A stretch of DNA of 64,000 nucleotides from Amycolatopsis benzoatilytica AK 16/65 (GTDB lineage: Bacteria > Actinomycetota > Actinomycetes > Mycobacteriales > Pseudonocardiaceae): the NCBI RefSeq assembly GCF_000383915.1, contig NZ_KB912942.1, positions 5,700,564 through 5,764,563 on the forward strand, read 5' to 3'. Both the position numbers and the translations under genes were made by a program. Numbering within the stretch: position 1 is the first letter of the stretch; each line of letters starts with the position of its first letter. The notes under the pieces were generated by a model, which worked only from the letters and a program-made list of their open reading frames with translations, was not told the DNA's origin and did no database searches. This document shows, piece by piece, positions 33,039 through 41,479 of the stretch.

Positions 33039-34261
33039 CACTCCTGCCGCGGCGGCAGGCCCGCCGCCCGGGCCAGTTCGATGTCCATGCCCTCGCGGCG
33101 CATCCGCTGATCGATGTACAGCACGACGGTCACCAGCGAGGTGAACGGCGTGACGATGGTCGCCGCGATCACCGTGCCCACCGATTGCAGCACCAAGCCG
33201 CCGGTGCTGATCTTCGGCGCGGCCGCCTGCGGGTCGAACATGCCGCTGAACACGCCCGAACCGAGGCTGAACGGAAGGCCGATCACGGTGGTGATCACCC
33301 AGCCGATGACCGCGGCCAGCAGCAGCACGCCCAGCACCCGCCAGAACATCCCGGAGACCAGCTTCGCCGACCGCGAGAACGCCTGGCGAACGGTGCCGCG
33401 TTCGAGCACCAGCGCCGGACCGGCCAGCGACCAGAACACGTACGGAACCACCGCGGGCAACAAGCAGAACGCCGCGGCGACGATGGTGGCCAGCGTGTAC
33501 AGCACGGTGACGGCCAGCAGCGGCAGCAGCCGCGGCGCGGCTTCCCGCAGCGCGGAACGGAAGTCGACCGGACGGCCGAGCACCGCCTTGCCCATGACGA
33601 CGGTGAGGAAGCCGGTCAGGAACGTCTGCGCCAGCATGGTGATCACAAGCGTCGGCACCAGCGCGGCGAGCGTGGAGCCGAGCGCACCGTAGAGCGCGTC
33701 GAGCTGCTGTTGCGGAGTCGCGGCCGGGCCGAGCTGGGTCACCCGCTGGATGTCCGAGGTCAGCCACAGCGACACGCCGAGGTTCAGCGCCGCCGCGATC
33801 ACCGCGACCACCGCGGACACGCCGAGGATCAGCACCGGGTACCGGCGGATGGCGGTGATCGCGCCGTCGAGGATGTCGCCGACGTTCAGCGGACGCAACG
33901 CAATGACGCCCGGTTTGCCCAGTCCGTGGGGACTCCAGCCGGGACCGGCCTGGCGCTGGCCTCCGCCGGGGTACGGCGGCAACGGCTGACCAGGCTGCCA
34001 CTGGCCGTTCGCGGGCGGCTGCGGAGCGCTCGGGGAAGCAAAAGATCCTGGTCCGCCGGAGCCGCCGGGCAGAGCTTCGCCGGTCGGCGGCGTGGGGACG
34101 TCCCCGGCCGGGGGCTGGGCGCCGCCGGGCCGGGAGGCGTTGTCCGGTTCGCCCGGCTGCGCCGCGGGCGCACCGGATTCCGGCTGATCGGGGCCGGTGA
34201 AGCCCCCGCCCGGGTTCGGCTCGGCGGCGCCGGGCTCGGGCGAACCGGGAGTGTCTGTCAT
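33035..34261 (-). CDS. Multi-pass membrane protein with glycerophosphodiesterase-type membrane domain
   Basis: A 408-residue protein. The first 115 residues are a Pro/Gly/Gln-rich, probably disordered cytoplasmic tail. LRPLNVGDILDGAITAIRRYP opens about six helices. The pattern resembles the membrane domain found N-terminal to glycerophosphoryl diester phosphodiesterases; no catalytic domain is present. ATG 34261 follows GAGGGGCTCCG. First gene of the DUF4129-DUF4350-MoxR-DUF58 operon and divergent from the metallopeptidase. Confidence 0.8.
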   Translation of the reverse strand: MTDTPGSPEPGAAEPNPGGGFTGPDQPESGAPAAQPGEPDNASRPGGAQPPAGDVPTPPTGEALPGGSGGPGSFASPSAPQPPANGQWQPGQPLPPYPGGGQRQAGPGWSPHGLGKPGVIALRPLNVGDILDGAITAIRRYPVLILGVSAVVAVIAAALNLGVSLWLTSDIQRVTQLGPAATPQQQLDALYGALGSTLAALVPTLVITMLAQTFLTGFLTVVMGKAVLGRPVDFRSALREAAPRLLPLLAVTVLYTLATIVAAAFCLLPAVVPYVFWSLAGPALVLERGTVRQAFSRSAKLVSGMFWRVLGVLLLAAVIGWVITTVIGLPFSLGSGVFSGMFDPQAAAPKISTGGLVLQSVGTVIAATIVTPFTSLVTVVLYIDQRMRREGMDIELARAAGLPPRQEW

Positions 34262-34459
34262 CGGAGCCCCTCGTCTGGACGGCCCTGCGGTTGCTGCCGC
34301 CACTCTTCCAGAGCCGTTCTTACCCGGCCAGACCTGGGGGGACGTCCGGCCCGGGCAGCACTGCGCGGAAGTCGTGCGGCGGCCCCGGGGTCCCCCGATA
34401 TGCTGAACGGCAAGCCGGGGGCCGCCCGGCCCGCGCCGAGACCCACCGGGACTGCCCTG

Positions 34460-35632
34460 ATGACGCAACCGCCCTACGGCCAGGTGCCGCCGCCCGGGGC
34501 TGTGCAGCCTCCGCCGGCGCCCGGCCCCGGACCGATGCCGCAGGGCCCGCCGTCGTACGCGGGCCAGCCCTACCCCGGCCAGTCCTACCCCGGTCAGCCC
34601 GGACCGCAGGGTCCCCCGCCGCCGGTGCCGCCGTGGGGCCACCAGCCGCCGTCCTACCCGGTGCCGCCGCGCAAGCCGACCGGCCTGATCATCGGGCTGT
34701 GCCTCGGCGCGGTCGCGGTGCTGGTGATCGGCATCGGCGCGATCGTGGCGCTGAACAGCGGTTCGAAGGTCGACAACGCGGGCTACACCCCCGCGCCGGC
34801 CTCCCCGACGTCGGCTTACCAGCTGCCGCCGACCGCGGGTTCGTCGTCCGCGTCGGAGTCGCCGACCTCGTCCTCGTCGGCGAGCCCGAGCACGTCGCCG
34901 AGCGCCGGACCGCAGAAGATCCTCAAGCTCGCCGACCACCCGATCCTGCAGGACCCGAACGCCGGCCTGCAGAACCTGGTCTGCAACCTGCCGCCGTGGG
35001 TGAGCACGCAGGACGGCGCGGAAGCGTTCTTCACCGCGGCGAGCAAATGCCTCGACGCGGCGTGGGGCCCGTTCCTGGAGTCCTACCACCTGCCGTTCAC
35101 CTCGCCCGCGCTGCACTTCCCGACCGGCGCGAGCTTCGACACCGCGTGCGGCACCATCCAGGTCGGCATCGCCACCGCGGCGTATTACTGCGAGAACAAC
35201 CTGTACGTCCCGTTCAACGGCCTGCAGACCGATCAGTACGGGAACAATCCCGGCGTGTACCTGGCGTTGTTCGCCCACGAATACGGGCACCACGTGCAGG
35301 AAGTCTCGGGCATCATGGACGCCGCGTGGCAGAAGATCTACGCGGTCGGCCAGAACAGCCCGGCCGGCCTGGAGATGTCGCGCCGGAAGGAACTGCAGGC
35401 GCAGTGCTTCTCCGGGATGTTCCTCGGCGCCCACGTCGACCGCGGCGGCACGATCACCCGCGACATGTACAACAAGGCGTGGAACGACCAGGAAACCCGC
35501 GGCGACAACACCTCGCGCAGCCACGACCACGGCACGAACGCGCATTACGCGGCCTGGTGGCGGGCCGGAGCGAAGGACAACCGGATCGCGAACTGCAACA
35601 CCTTCGCGGCGTCCTCGGCGGACGTCAGCTGA
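34460..35632 (+). CDS. Membrane-anchored neutral zinc metallopeptidase (YpfJ-like)
   Basis: A 390-residue protein: Pro/Gly-rich cytoplasmic N-terminus (about 75 residues), one helix (GLIIGLCLGAVAVLVIGIG), a Ser/Thr/Pro-rich linker, then a peptidase domain with the zinc motif ALFAHEYGHHVQEVSG. CDAAWGPFLESYHLPFTSP, CGTIQVG, YYCENNLYVPF and ELQAQCFSGMFLGAH follow the putative neutral zinc metallopeptidase family; paired cysteines fit an exported domain. An upstream in-frame ATG at 34400 is rejected because TATGCT there is a good -10 box. Divergent from the MoxR-block operon. Confidence 0.9.
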   Translation: MTQPPYGQVPPPGAVQPPPAPGPGPMPQGPPSYAGQPYPGQSYPGQPGPQGPPPPVPPWGHQPPSYPVPPRKPTGLIIGLCLGAVAVLVIGIGAIVALNSGSKVDNAGYTPAPASPTSAYQLPPTAGSSSASESPTSSSSASPSTSPSAGPQKILKLADHPILQDPNAGLQNLVCNLPPWVSTQDGAEAFFTAASKCLDAAWGPFLESYHLPFTSPALHFPTGASFDTACGTIQVGIATAAYYCENNLYVPFNGLQTDQYGNNPGVYLALFAHEYGHHVQEVSGIMDAAWQKIYAVGQNSPAGLEMSRRKELQAQCFSGMFLGAHVDRGGTITRDMYNKAWNDQETRGDNTSRSHDHGTNAHYAAWWRAGAKDNRIANCNTFAASSADVS

Positions 35633-35638
35633 CACCGG

Positions 35639-35673
35639 GCTCGGCGGCGTCCGGGGTCCTCTCGCCGCCGAGC
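35639..35673. terminator. Hairpin terminator between convergent genes
   Basis: GCTCGGCGGCG (35639-35649) pairs with CGCCGCCGAGC (35663-35673), 13-nt loop, followed by TTT. Placed 7 bp after the metallopeptidase stop and before the convergent membrane-protein stop. Confidence 0.7.
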
Positions 35674-35689
35674 TTTGATCCGATCGGTT

Positions 35690-36160
35690 TCAGCTGAGCA
35701 ACGCGAGCTTGCCGGAGCCGCGAATCACCAGGTAGGCGTACATCCCGCCGCAGAAGCAGGCGAACACCAGCAGCGCCAGCGCGATCGGCGCGCGCAGATC
35801 CTGTGCGCCCGCCGAGGTGTCCGGAGTGGTGACCGGGATGACGCCGGAATCGGGTGCGTCGTCCGGGACGAGTACCTGCAGGTGCTCGCCCTTGCCGTGC
35901 CCGCAGCTGTCGAGCGTGCCTTGGCGAGGTTTGCCGCCGAGCTGGAACGTGACCGACTCGGACGCCCCCGCCGCCGAACAGTCCGCGGTCTTCTCGACTT
36001 GCGCGTCCACCGGCGCGCCGAGAACTTTCGCGTGGATGCCCAGCAGGCCCGGTCCGGCGAGCCACGCCAAAACCACGATCAGCACCCCGACCGCGGCCGG
36101 GATGCCCACCTGGAGCCACCGCTGGAGGGGGCTCTTAGCCGGAGGGTCGGAAACCTGCAC
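35690..36160 (-). CDS. Small two-helix membrane protein of unknown function
   Basis: A 156-residue protein with a helix at about 18-40 (VGIPAAVGVLIVVLAWLAG) and another at about 126-146 (APIALALLVFACFCGGMYAY). Between them is an extracytoplasmic segment with two cysteines (ADCSAAGAS, LDSCGHGKGEH) that could form a disulfide. It resembles small actinobacterial DUF3592-like proteins in layout, but I do not recognise a family. GTG start. Convergent with the metallopeptidase. Confidence 0.7.
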   Translation of the reverse strand: MQVSDPPAKSPLQRWLQVGIPAAVGVLIVVLAWLAGPGLLGIHAKVLGAPVDAQVEKTADCSAAGASESVTFQLGGKPRQGTLDSCGHGKGEHLQVLVPDDAPDSGVIPVTTPDTSAGAQDLRAPIALALLVFACFCGGMYAYLVIRGSGKLALLS

Positions 36161-36292
36161 GCCGCCATGCTTCCAGATCCCCCGGGCAAAACCCAGTGAA
36201 GTGCCAGCGCCCGGGGGACCCGCACCGCCCGGTCATCGCCTGCCGCACCGCCCGCCAGGTGCGGCCGATACCGGGCCACTCCCGCCACGCAC

Positions 36293-36347
36293 GTCCGTGA
36301 AGGGCCCCTTGAGGGAATCTGATTCCCTCAAGGGGCCCTTCACGGAC
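36293..36347. repeat. Dispersed 55-bp palindrome, copy 5 (perfect)
   Basis: The reference copy: arms of 27 bp, perfectly complementary around a single central T. Left arm starts GTCCGTGAAGGGCCCCTTGA and ends GGAATC; right arm starts GATTCC. It lies between two minus-strand genes, 3' of the K+ channel gene. Confidence 0.97.
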
Positions 36348-36401
36348 ACCCAGCAGCCAACCAACGCGCCACCGCAAACCCCGGGCACCGGCGCTCAGGA
36401 G

Positions 36402-37496
36402 TCACCGCCCAGGATCAGGCTCGATCTGCTCCACTTGAGTCACCTTCTTCACGTACAGCAGCCGATCCCCCGGCTCCAGCGCGTCCGCCTGCGGCGCGTC
36501 CACCCGGTACAGCACCCCGTCGCGGACCACCCCCAGCACCGTGTCCGGCAAATGCCGAGGCGATCCGCCCTCCTCGCTGGACTCGATCGCGCGTTCGGCG
36601 ATCGCCAACCCGGACTCCGGCGTCAGCAAGTCCTCGACCATGTCCACCACCCGGGGGCTGGACGTGGCCATCCCGAGCAGCCGGCCCGCGGTCTCGCTGG
36701 ACACCACGACCTGGTTGGCCCCGGACTGCTTGAGCAGGTGGACGTTCTCCGCTTCCCGGACCGACGCCACGATGTGCGCCTTCGGAGCCAGCTCACGCGC
36801 GGTCAGCGTGACCAAGACAGCCGTGTCGTCGCGGTTCGGCGCGACCACCACCGCGCGCGCGTGCTGGACGCCGGCGACGCGCAGGACGTCCGCGCGGGTC
36901 GCCGAGCCGTGCACGGTGACCAGGCCGAGCGCGGTCGCCGCGTCGAGTGCCTGCTGGTCGGTGTCGACGACCACGATCTGGCTGGCCTTCACCTCCTCGT
37001 CGCCGAGCAGCGCGTTGACGGCCGAGCGGCCCTTCGTGCCGAAACCGACGACGACGGTGTGGTCGCGCACCTTCGTCCTCCACTTCTGGATTTTGAACGC
37101 TTGCCGGGAGCGCTCGGTGAGCACTTCCAGGGTGGTCCCGACGAGGACGATGAGGAACAGCACCCGCAGCGGCGTGATCACGATGACGTTCACCAGCCGC
37201 GCGGACGCGGTGGCCGGGGTGATGTCGCCGTAGCCGGTGGTGGAAAGCGAGACGGTGGAGTAGTAAATCGCGTCGAGGAACGAGATGCCGTCGCCGTTCG
37301 CGTCGCGGTAGCCGTTTCGGTCGGCGTACACGATCAGCACCGTGGCCAGCAGCGCGAGCAGCGCACCGATGATCCGCTTGACGATGGACCGCATCGGGCT
37401 GACGGTGAATTCCGGCATCCGGATCACGCCGACGAGCTCGTGGTCGGGCCGGTCGTTCAGCCGGACGTTCAGGGGCAGCCGTTTCAGGGCCTTCAT
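36402..37496 (-). CDS. Two-helix potassium channel with RCK/TrkA-N domain
   Basis: A 364-residue channel: helix 1 (IIGALLALLATVLIVYA), pore loop with the K+ selectivity signature LSTTGYGD, helix 2 (VNVIVITPLRVLFLIVLVG). A cytoplasmic Rossmann RCK domain follows (TVVVGFGTKGRSAVNALLGD, IVVVDTDQQALDAA, VHGSATRADVLRVAGV), then a TrkA-C-like end (GVVRDGVLYRVDAPQADALEPGDRLLYV). It should conduct K+ under nucleotide or ion control. ATG 37496 with GGGGAG upstream is preferred; the frame extends further but into the divergent promoter. In mycobacteria the same family flanks adnB. Confidence 0.93.
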   Translation of the reverse strand: MKALKRLPLNVRLNDRPDHELVGVIRMPEFTVSPMRSIVKRIIGALLALLATVLIVYADRNGYRDANGDGISFLDAIYYSTVSLSTTGYGDITPATASARLVNVIVITPLRVLFLIVLVGTTLEVLTERSRQAFKIQKWRTKVRDHTVVVGFGTKGRSAVNALLGDEEVKASQIVVVDTDQQALDAATALGLVTVHGSATRADVLRVAGVQHARAVVVAPNRDDTAVLVTLTARELAPKAHIVASVREAENVHLLKQSGANQVVVSSETAGRLLGMATSSPRVVDMVEDLLTPESGLAIAERAIESSEEGGSPRHLPDTVLGVVRDGVLYRVDAPQADALEPGDRLLYVKKVTQVEQIEPDPGR

Positions 37497-37603
37497 GCAC
37501 CGGCTCCCCACGGCCGCTCGGCAACGATCACAGCGGCGAGGATAACGCAGCACCGGCCGCCGCACGACCGTCGTGACGATCATGGGTATGGCAGGCTAGG
37601 CGC

Positions 37604-37987
37604 ATGTCCGAGCCTCGCGCGTCGCAACGCCCTGCCTATTTCCTCGCTGCTCTGCTGGCCGGAGCGGGTGCGCTGCACTTCGCGCGGCCGAAGCCGTTCG
37701 ACGCGCTGGTGCCGGAAGAACTTCCCGGAGACCGTCGCGCGTGGACCTACGCCTCCGGGGTCGCCGAACTGGGCGTGGCGGCCGGGATCGCGCTGCCGCG
37801 CACCCGCAGGCTGGGCGGGCTGGCGGCGGCGCTGTTGTTCGTCGGGGTGTTCCCGGGGAACGTGAAGATGGCGCTGGACTACCAGCGCCGCGGCCGTCCG
37901 GCCCGGGAGCGAACGGTGGCCTGGCTGCGGTTGCCGATGCAGTGGCCGTTGGTGAACTGGGCGTTGACGGTGCGCGAGCGCGCCTGA
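37604..37987 (+). CDS. DoxX-like small membrane protein
   Basis: A 127-residue protein with about three to four helices: YFLAALLAGAGALHFARPKPFDALVPEELPG, ASGVAELGVAAGIALPRTRRLGGLAAALLF and VGVFPGNVKMALDYQ. This matches the DoxX/MauE-like superfamily; function unknown. Divergent from the K+ channel and converging on adnB with 3 bp between stops. Confidence 0.8.
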   Translation: MSEPRASQRPAYFLAALLAGAGALHFARPKPFDALVPEELPGDRRAWTYASGVAELGVAAGIALPRTRRLGGLAAALLFVGVFPGNVKMALDYQRRGRPARERTVAWLRLPMQWPLVNWALTVRERA

Positions 37988-37990
37988 CCG

Positions 37991-40900
37991 CTATTCCTGC
38001 GGGATGTTTCGCACCAACGCGCGCAGGCCGTCCGCGTCGAGCAAGTCGGCGGGGCGCAGCGTGTGTCCACGCCGGACATAGTGGAAGGCCGCGCGCACCT
38101 TTTCCACCGGGACTTTTCGCAGTGCCGCCCAAGCCAGCCGGTAGGCGCCCAGCTGCACCGCCAAGGCAGGCAACCGTTCCTCGGCCGGCACCGAGCCGGT
38201 TTTCCAGTCCACGACGGTCCATCCGCCGTCCGGGTCCGCGTACACCGCGTCCATCCGTCCGCGCAACGTAATGCCCTCGACGTCCGCGGAGAACGGGACC
38301 TCCACCGCCACCGGGACTCGCTCCGCCCAATCACTGCGTTCGAAGGCTTCTTGCAGGGCTTCGAAATCGCTGTCCGGCGCTTCGTCCATGTCGGCCGCGC
38401 CGGGCAGGTCGTCGATCTCCAGCAGCCGGTCGCCGGAGAACCGCTGCTCCAGCCAGCTGTGGAACGCGGTGCCGCGGCGAGCGAAAATCTTGGGCGACAA
38501 CGGAAGCGGGCGGCGCAGGCGTTGCGCGAGCGCGTCCGCGTCGGCGGCCAGTTCGACGAGCTGGCTCACCGTCAGGTGCGCGGGCAGCGCGACTCGGTCC
38601 ACAGTGGACCGTGCGCGGGCACGTTCGGCCAGCAGCACGTCGGTGTCGGCCGCCCAGCCGTCCGGATCCTCGGGGTCGACTACGTCTTCGTCTTCCTCGT
38701 AGGGGTAATCCTCGTCATCGGGCAGGTAGCCGTCGTCGTCTTCCGGCGCGGGTTCGGGCGGGAGCGGGATTTCTTCGTCGTCCGCCGCCGGCAGTGGTTC
38801 GGCTTCCGCTTCGGACTCTCCCGGAACGCTGCCGGAAGGCTGTCCTGCCGGGAGTCTTCCGGAGGGAGCTGCGGCAGGCCCGCCGGAGGCCTCTTCGGGA
38901 GGCTCTTCAGCGGGCTGCGGGGCGGCGGCCAGCGCGGCCATCTCCGCCAGCACGAGATCCACCCCGGCTGCAACGCCGGACCGCCGGTCGCCCAGCGGAT
39001 CCACCGGCCACTTCGCCGTCCGCGAGTCCGCGACCAGCGGGTTTTCCTCGCCCTCGGCGGGCTCGGCCGCCCAGGGCTCGACCACGCCCAGCGGCGGGTC
39101 CGCCTCGGCCATCACCTCGGCGATCTCCGACAGGAAGACCGACGGCCCCTTCGCCCGCGTGCTGCTCTCGTTCCACCAGTGCCCGGACACCAGCAGCGTC
39201 CGCTCCGACCGGGTCAGCGCGACGTAACACAGCCGCCGTTCCTCGTCGGCCTCGCGAGCGACGAACCCTTCCTCGTGCAATTCCAGCGCTTCTTGCACTT
39301 CCTTGCGGTCATAGCCTTCCGCAACGTGCAATTTCGGCAAGTCCGCCGAGTCGCCGCGCAAATGCGCGGGCAACGCGGTGGACGTCCGCAGCCACGACGA
39401 CGAGCGCCGCTTGCCCGGGAACACCTCGGCGACCAGGTGCGGAACGGCCACCACTTCCCATTCCAGCCCCTTCGCCGAGTGCACGGTGAGCACCTGCACG
39501 CGGTCCGGCACCACCTGGACCTCGCCAGGAGTGAGCCCGTCTTCGGCGTGCACCGCCGTGTTCAGGTAGTCCACAAAGGACAATAAGGTCGCGGTAGGCG
39601 CCGTTTCCGCGTAGTCGGTGACGACTTCGGCGAAGGCGTCCAGGTGCGCCCGGCCCGCCGATCCCGGACGGGCCAGCGACTCGACATCGAGCAGCATCGT
39701 GCGTTCGACGTCGGCGACCAGTTCCGGCAACGACTGGTCCAATCGGCGGCGCAACGCGGTCAGCTCCCCGGCGAGGCGCCGGATCCGGCGGTACCCGTCC
39801 GGCGAGTAGCGCTCCGGCGCTCCGGGTTCGTCGACCGCGTCGATCAGCCCGGCTTGTTCGGCGCGTTCGGCGACCAGTACCGGTTCCTCGCCCTCTTCCG
39901 CCCGCGGTTCGGGCGACGTGAGTTCGTTGGCCCGCCTCCACAATGCCGCCACGTCGGCGGCGGCGATCCGCCACCGGGCACCGGTGAGCAGCCGGGCGGC
40001 CGCGCTGCCGGCGAGAGGATCGGCGAGCACTCGAAGCGTCGACACCAGGTCGGCCACCTCGGGTTCGTCCAGCAGCCCGCCGAGTCCGACGACTTCCACC
40101 GGCAGGCCCCGCGCGCGCAGCTCGGCGGCGATCGGGGCCATGTCCGCGCGACGCCGCACCAGCACGGCCGCGGTCGGCGGCTTGCCGGACTCTTCCTTCT
40201 CCGCGTGCCATCGCCGTGCCATCGCGTCGGCGACCCACTCGCGTTCCGCCCGCACGTCCGGCAGCAGAGCGACCGCGATGTCCGCCGGTCCGGCTCCGTC
40301 GCGAGCGCGCAGCCGTTCGACGCCGAGCCCGCGCTGGCGCAAGGGTTCGGAAATCGCGTTGGCCAGTTCCAGAATTTCCGGCGGGTTGCGGAAGCTGGTG
40401 AGCAAGCCGAACTCGTGCGCGGTCTCCAGCCGTTCCAGGCCCCGGCGCGGGAAGTCCGTGGTGAAGCGCGGCAGGTTCGCCGCACTCGCGCCGCGCCAGC
40501 CGTAGATCGCCTGCGCCGGGTCGCCGACCGCGGTCACCGGCATCGACGGGTGCTCTCCTCCGCCGAACAACGACCGCAGCAACACGCGTTGCGCGTGCCC
40601 GGTGTCCTGGTACTCGTCGAGCAGCACGGCGCCGTAGCGCTCCCGCTCCCCGGCGACGACCGCCGGATAGCTCTCGGCGAGCTGTGCGGCCAGTGACATC
40701 TGGTCCGCGAAGTCGAGCGCGCCCTCGGCCCGTTTGCGCCGGTGGTAGTCCTCGACGAGCGGCAGCAGCGCGAGCCGGAACCGTTGCGCCGCGAGCACTT
40801 CCTGCAACTTCACCGGCAGCGACACTCGCTGCCCCTTGACTCGCGGCGCGTTTTCGATGATTTCGCAGAGCCATTCGGTGTAGTGCGCGAGCTTTTCGGT

Positions 40901-41479
40901 GGAGATCAGATGTTCGCCGAGCTCGCCGGCCAACGCGAGCAATTGCGCGGTGACCGTCGGCGGCACCCGGTCGGTGTCCAGATCGTTGTCCCAAGTGGAC
41001 ACCACGCGGTGCGCGAGTTGCCACGACGACGTTTCCGACAGCAACCGGACCCCGGGCTGCACCGGCAACCGCAGGCCGTGTTCGGAAAGCAGCCGACCGG
41101 CGTACGCGTGATAGGTCAACACAGTCGGTTCGCCGGCGACGACGGTAGCCCGCAACGCGCCGGACGGATCGATGCGTTCCAGCAGCCCGGAGCCGGCCAG
41201 CCGACGCAGCCTCGCCCGTACCCGCTCGCCCAGCTGCCGCGCGGCTTTCCGGGTGAAGGTCAGCCCAAGGACGCGCTCTGGGCTGACGATTCCGTTGGCC
41301 ACCAGCCAGACCACCCGCGCGGCCATGGTTTCCGTCTTGCCCGCGCCCGCGCCCGCGACGACCAGCGACGGTTCCACCGGCGAGGCGATCACCGTCGCTT
41401 GTTCCGGTGTCGGCCGGTGCAATCCCAGCGCTTCGGCGATCTCCGCGGGCCCGACCGGGTCGGCCACCACCCGGCTCAC
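37991..41479 (-). CDS. adnB: AdnB: UvrD-like helicase/RecB-like nuclease subunit
   Basis: An 1162-residue SF1A motor: LHRPTPEQATVIASP (Q motif), Walker A VVAGAGAGKTETMAARV, VLGLTFTRKAA, AVLLDEYQDTGHAQ (Walker B), VGDPAQAIYGWRGA, LTVHSAKGLEWEVVAVPHL and LCYVALTRSE. The C-terminal RecB-like nuclease has GTAFHSWLEQRF, GRMDAVYADPDGGWTVVDWKTG and QLGAYRLAW. An acidic, Pro-rich insert of about 100 residues separates the two. In mycobacteria AdnAB resects double-strand breaks with AdnB as lead motor. The GTG start overlaps the adnA stop (41476-41479). Confidence 0.93.
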   Translation of the reverse strand: MSRVVADPVGPAEIAEALGLHRPTPEQATVIASPVEPSLVVAGAGAGKTETMAARVVWLVANGIVSPERVLGLTFTRKAARQLGERVRARLRRLAGSGLLERIDPSGALRATVVAGEPTVLTYHAYAGRLLSEHGLRLPVQPGVRLLSETSSWQLAHRVVSTWDNDLDTDRVPPTVTAQLLALAGELGEHLISTEKLAHYTEWLCEIIENAPRVKGQRVSLPVKLQEVLAAQRFRLALLPLVEDYHRRKRAEGALDFADQMSLAAQLAESYPAVVAGERERYGAVLLDEYQDTGHAQRVLLRSLFGGGEHPSMPVTAVGDPAQAIYGWRGASAANLPRFTTDFPRRGLERLETAHEFGLLTSFRNPPEILELANAISEPLRQRGLGVERLRARDGAGPADIAVALLPDVRAEREWVADAMARRWHAEKEESGKPPTAAVLVRRRADMAPIAAELRARGLPVEVVGLGGLLDEPEVADLVSTLRVLADPLAGSAAARLLTGARWRIAAADVAALWRRANELTSPEPRAEEGEEPVLVAERAEQAGLIDAVDEPGAPERYSPDGYRRIRRLAGELTALRRRLDQSLPELVADVERTMLLDVESLARPGSAGRAHLDAFAEVVTDYAETAPTATLLSFVDYLNTAVHAEDGLTPGEVQVVPDRVQVLTVHSAKGLEWEVVAVPHLVAEVFPGKRRSSSWLRTSTALPAHLRGDSADLPKLHVAEGYDRKEVQEALELHEEGFVAREADEERRLCYVALTRSERTLLVSGHWWNESSTRAKGPSVFLSEIAEVMAEADPPLGVVEPWAAEPAEGEENPLVADSRTAKWPVDPLGDRRSGVAAGVDLVLAEMAALAAAPQPAEEPPEEASGGPAAAPSGRLPAGQPSGSVPGESEAEAEPLPAADDEEIPLPPEPAPEDDDGYLPDDEDYPYEEDEDVVDPEDPDGWAADTDVLLAERARARSTVDRVALPAHLTVSQLVELAADADALAQRLRRPLPLSPKIFARRGTAFHSWLEQRFSGDRLLEIDDLPGAADMDEAPDSDFEALQEAFERSDWAERVPVAVEVPFSADVEGITLRGRMDAVYADPDGGWTVVDWKTGSVPAEERLPALAVQLGAYRLAWAALRKVPVEKVRAAFHYVRRGHTLRPADLLDADGLRALVRNIPQE

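Noticed and set aside
34400..34459. Earlier in-frame ATG at 34400 for the metallopeptidase
   Set aside because: TATGCT at 34399-34404 is a good -10 hexamer, and the peptide between is unlike the conserved N-terminus.
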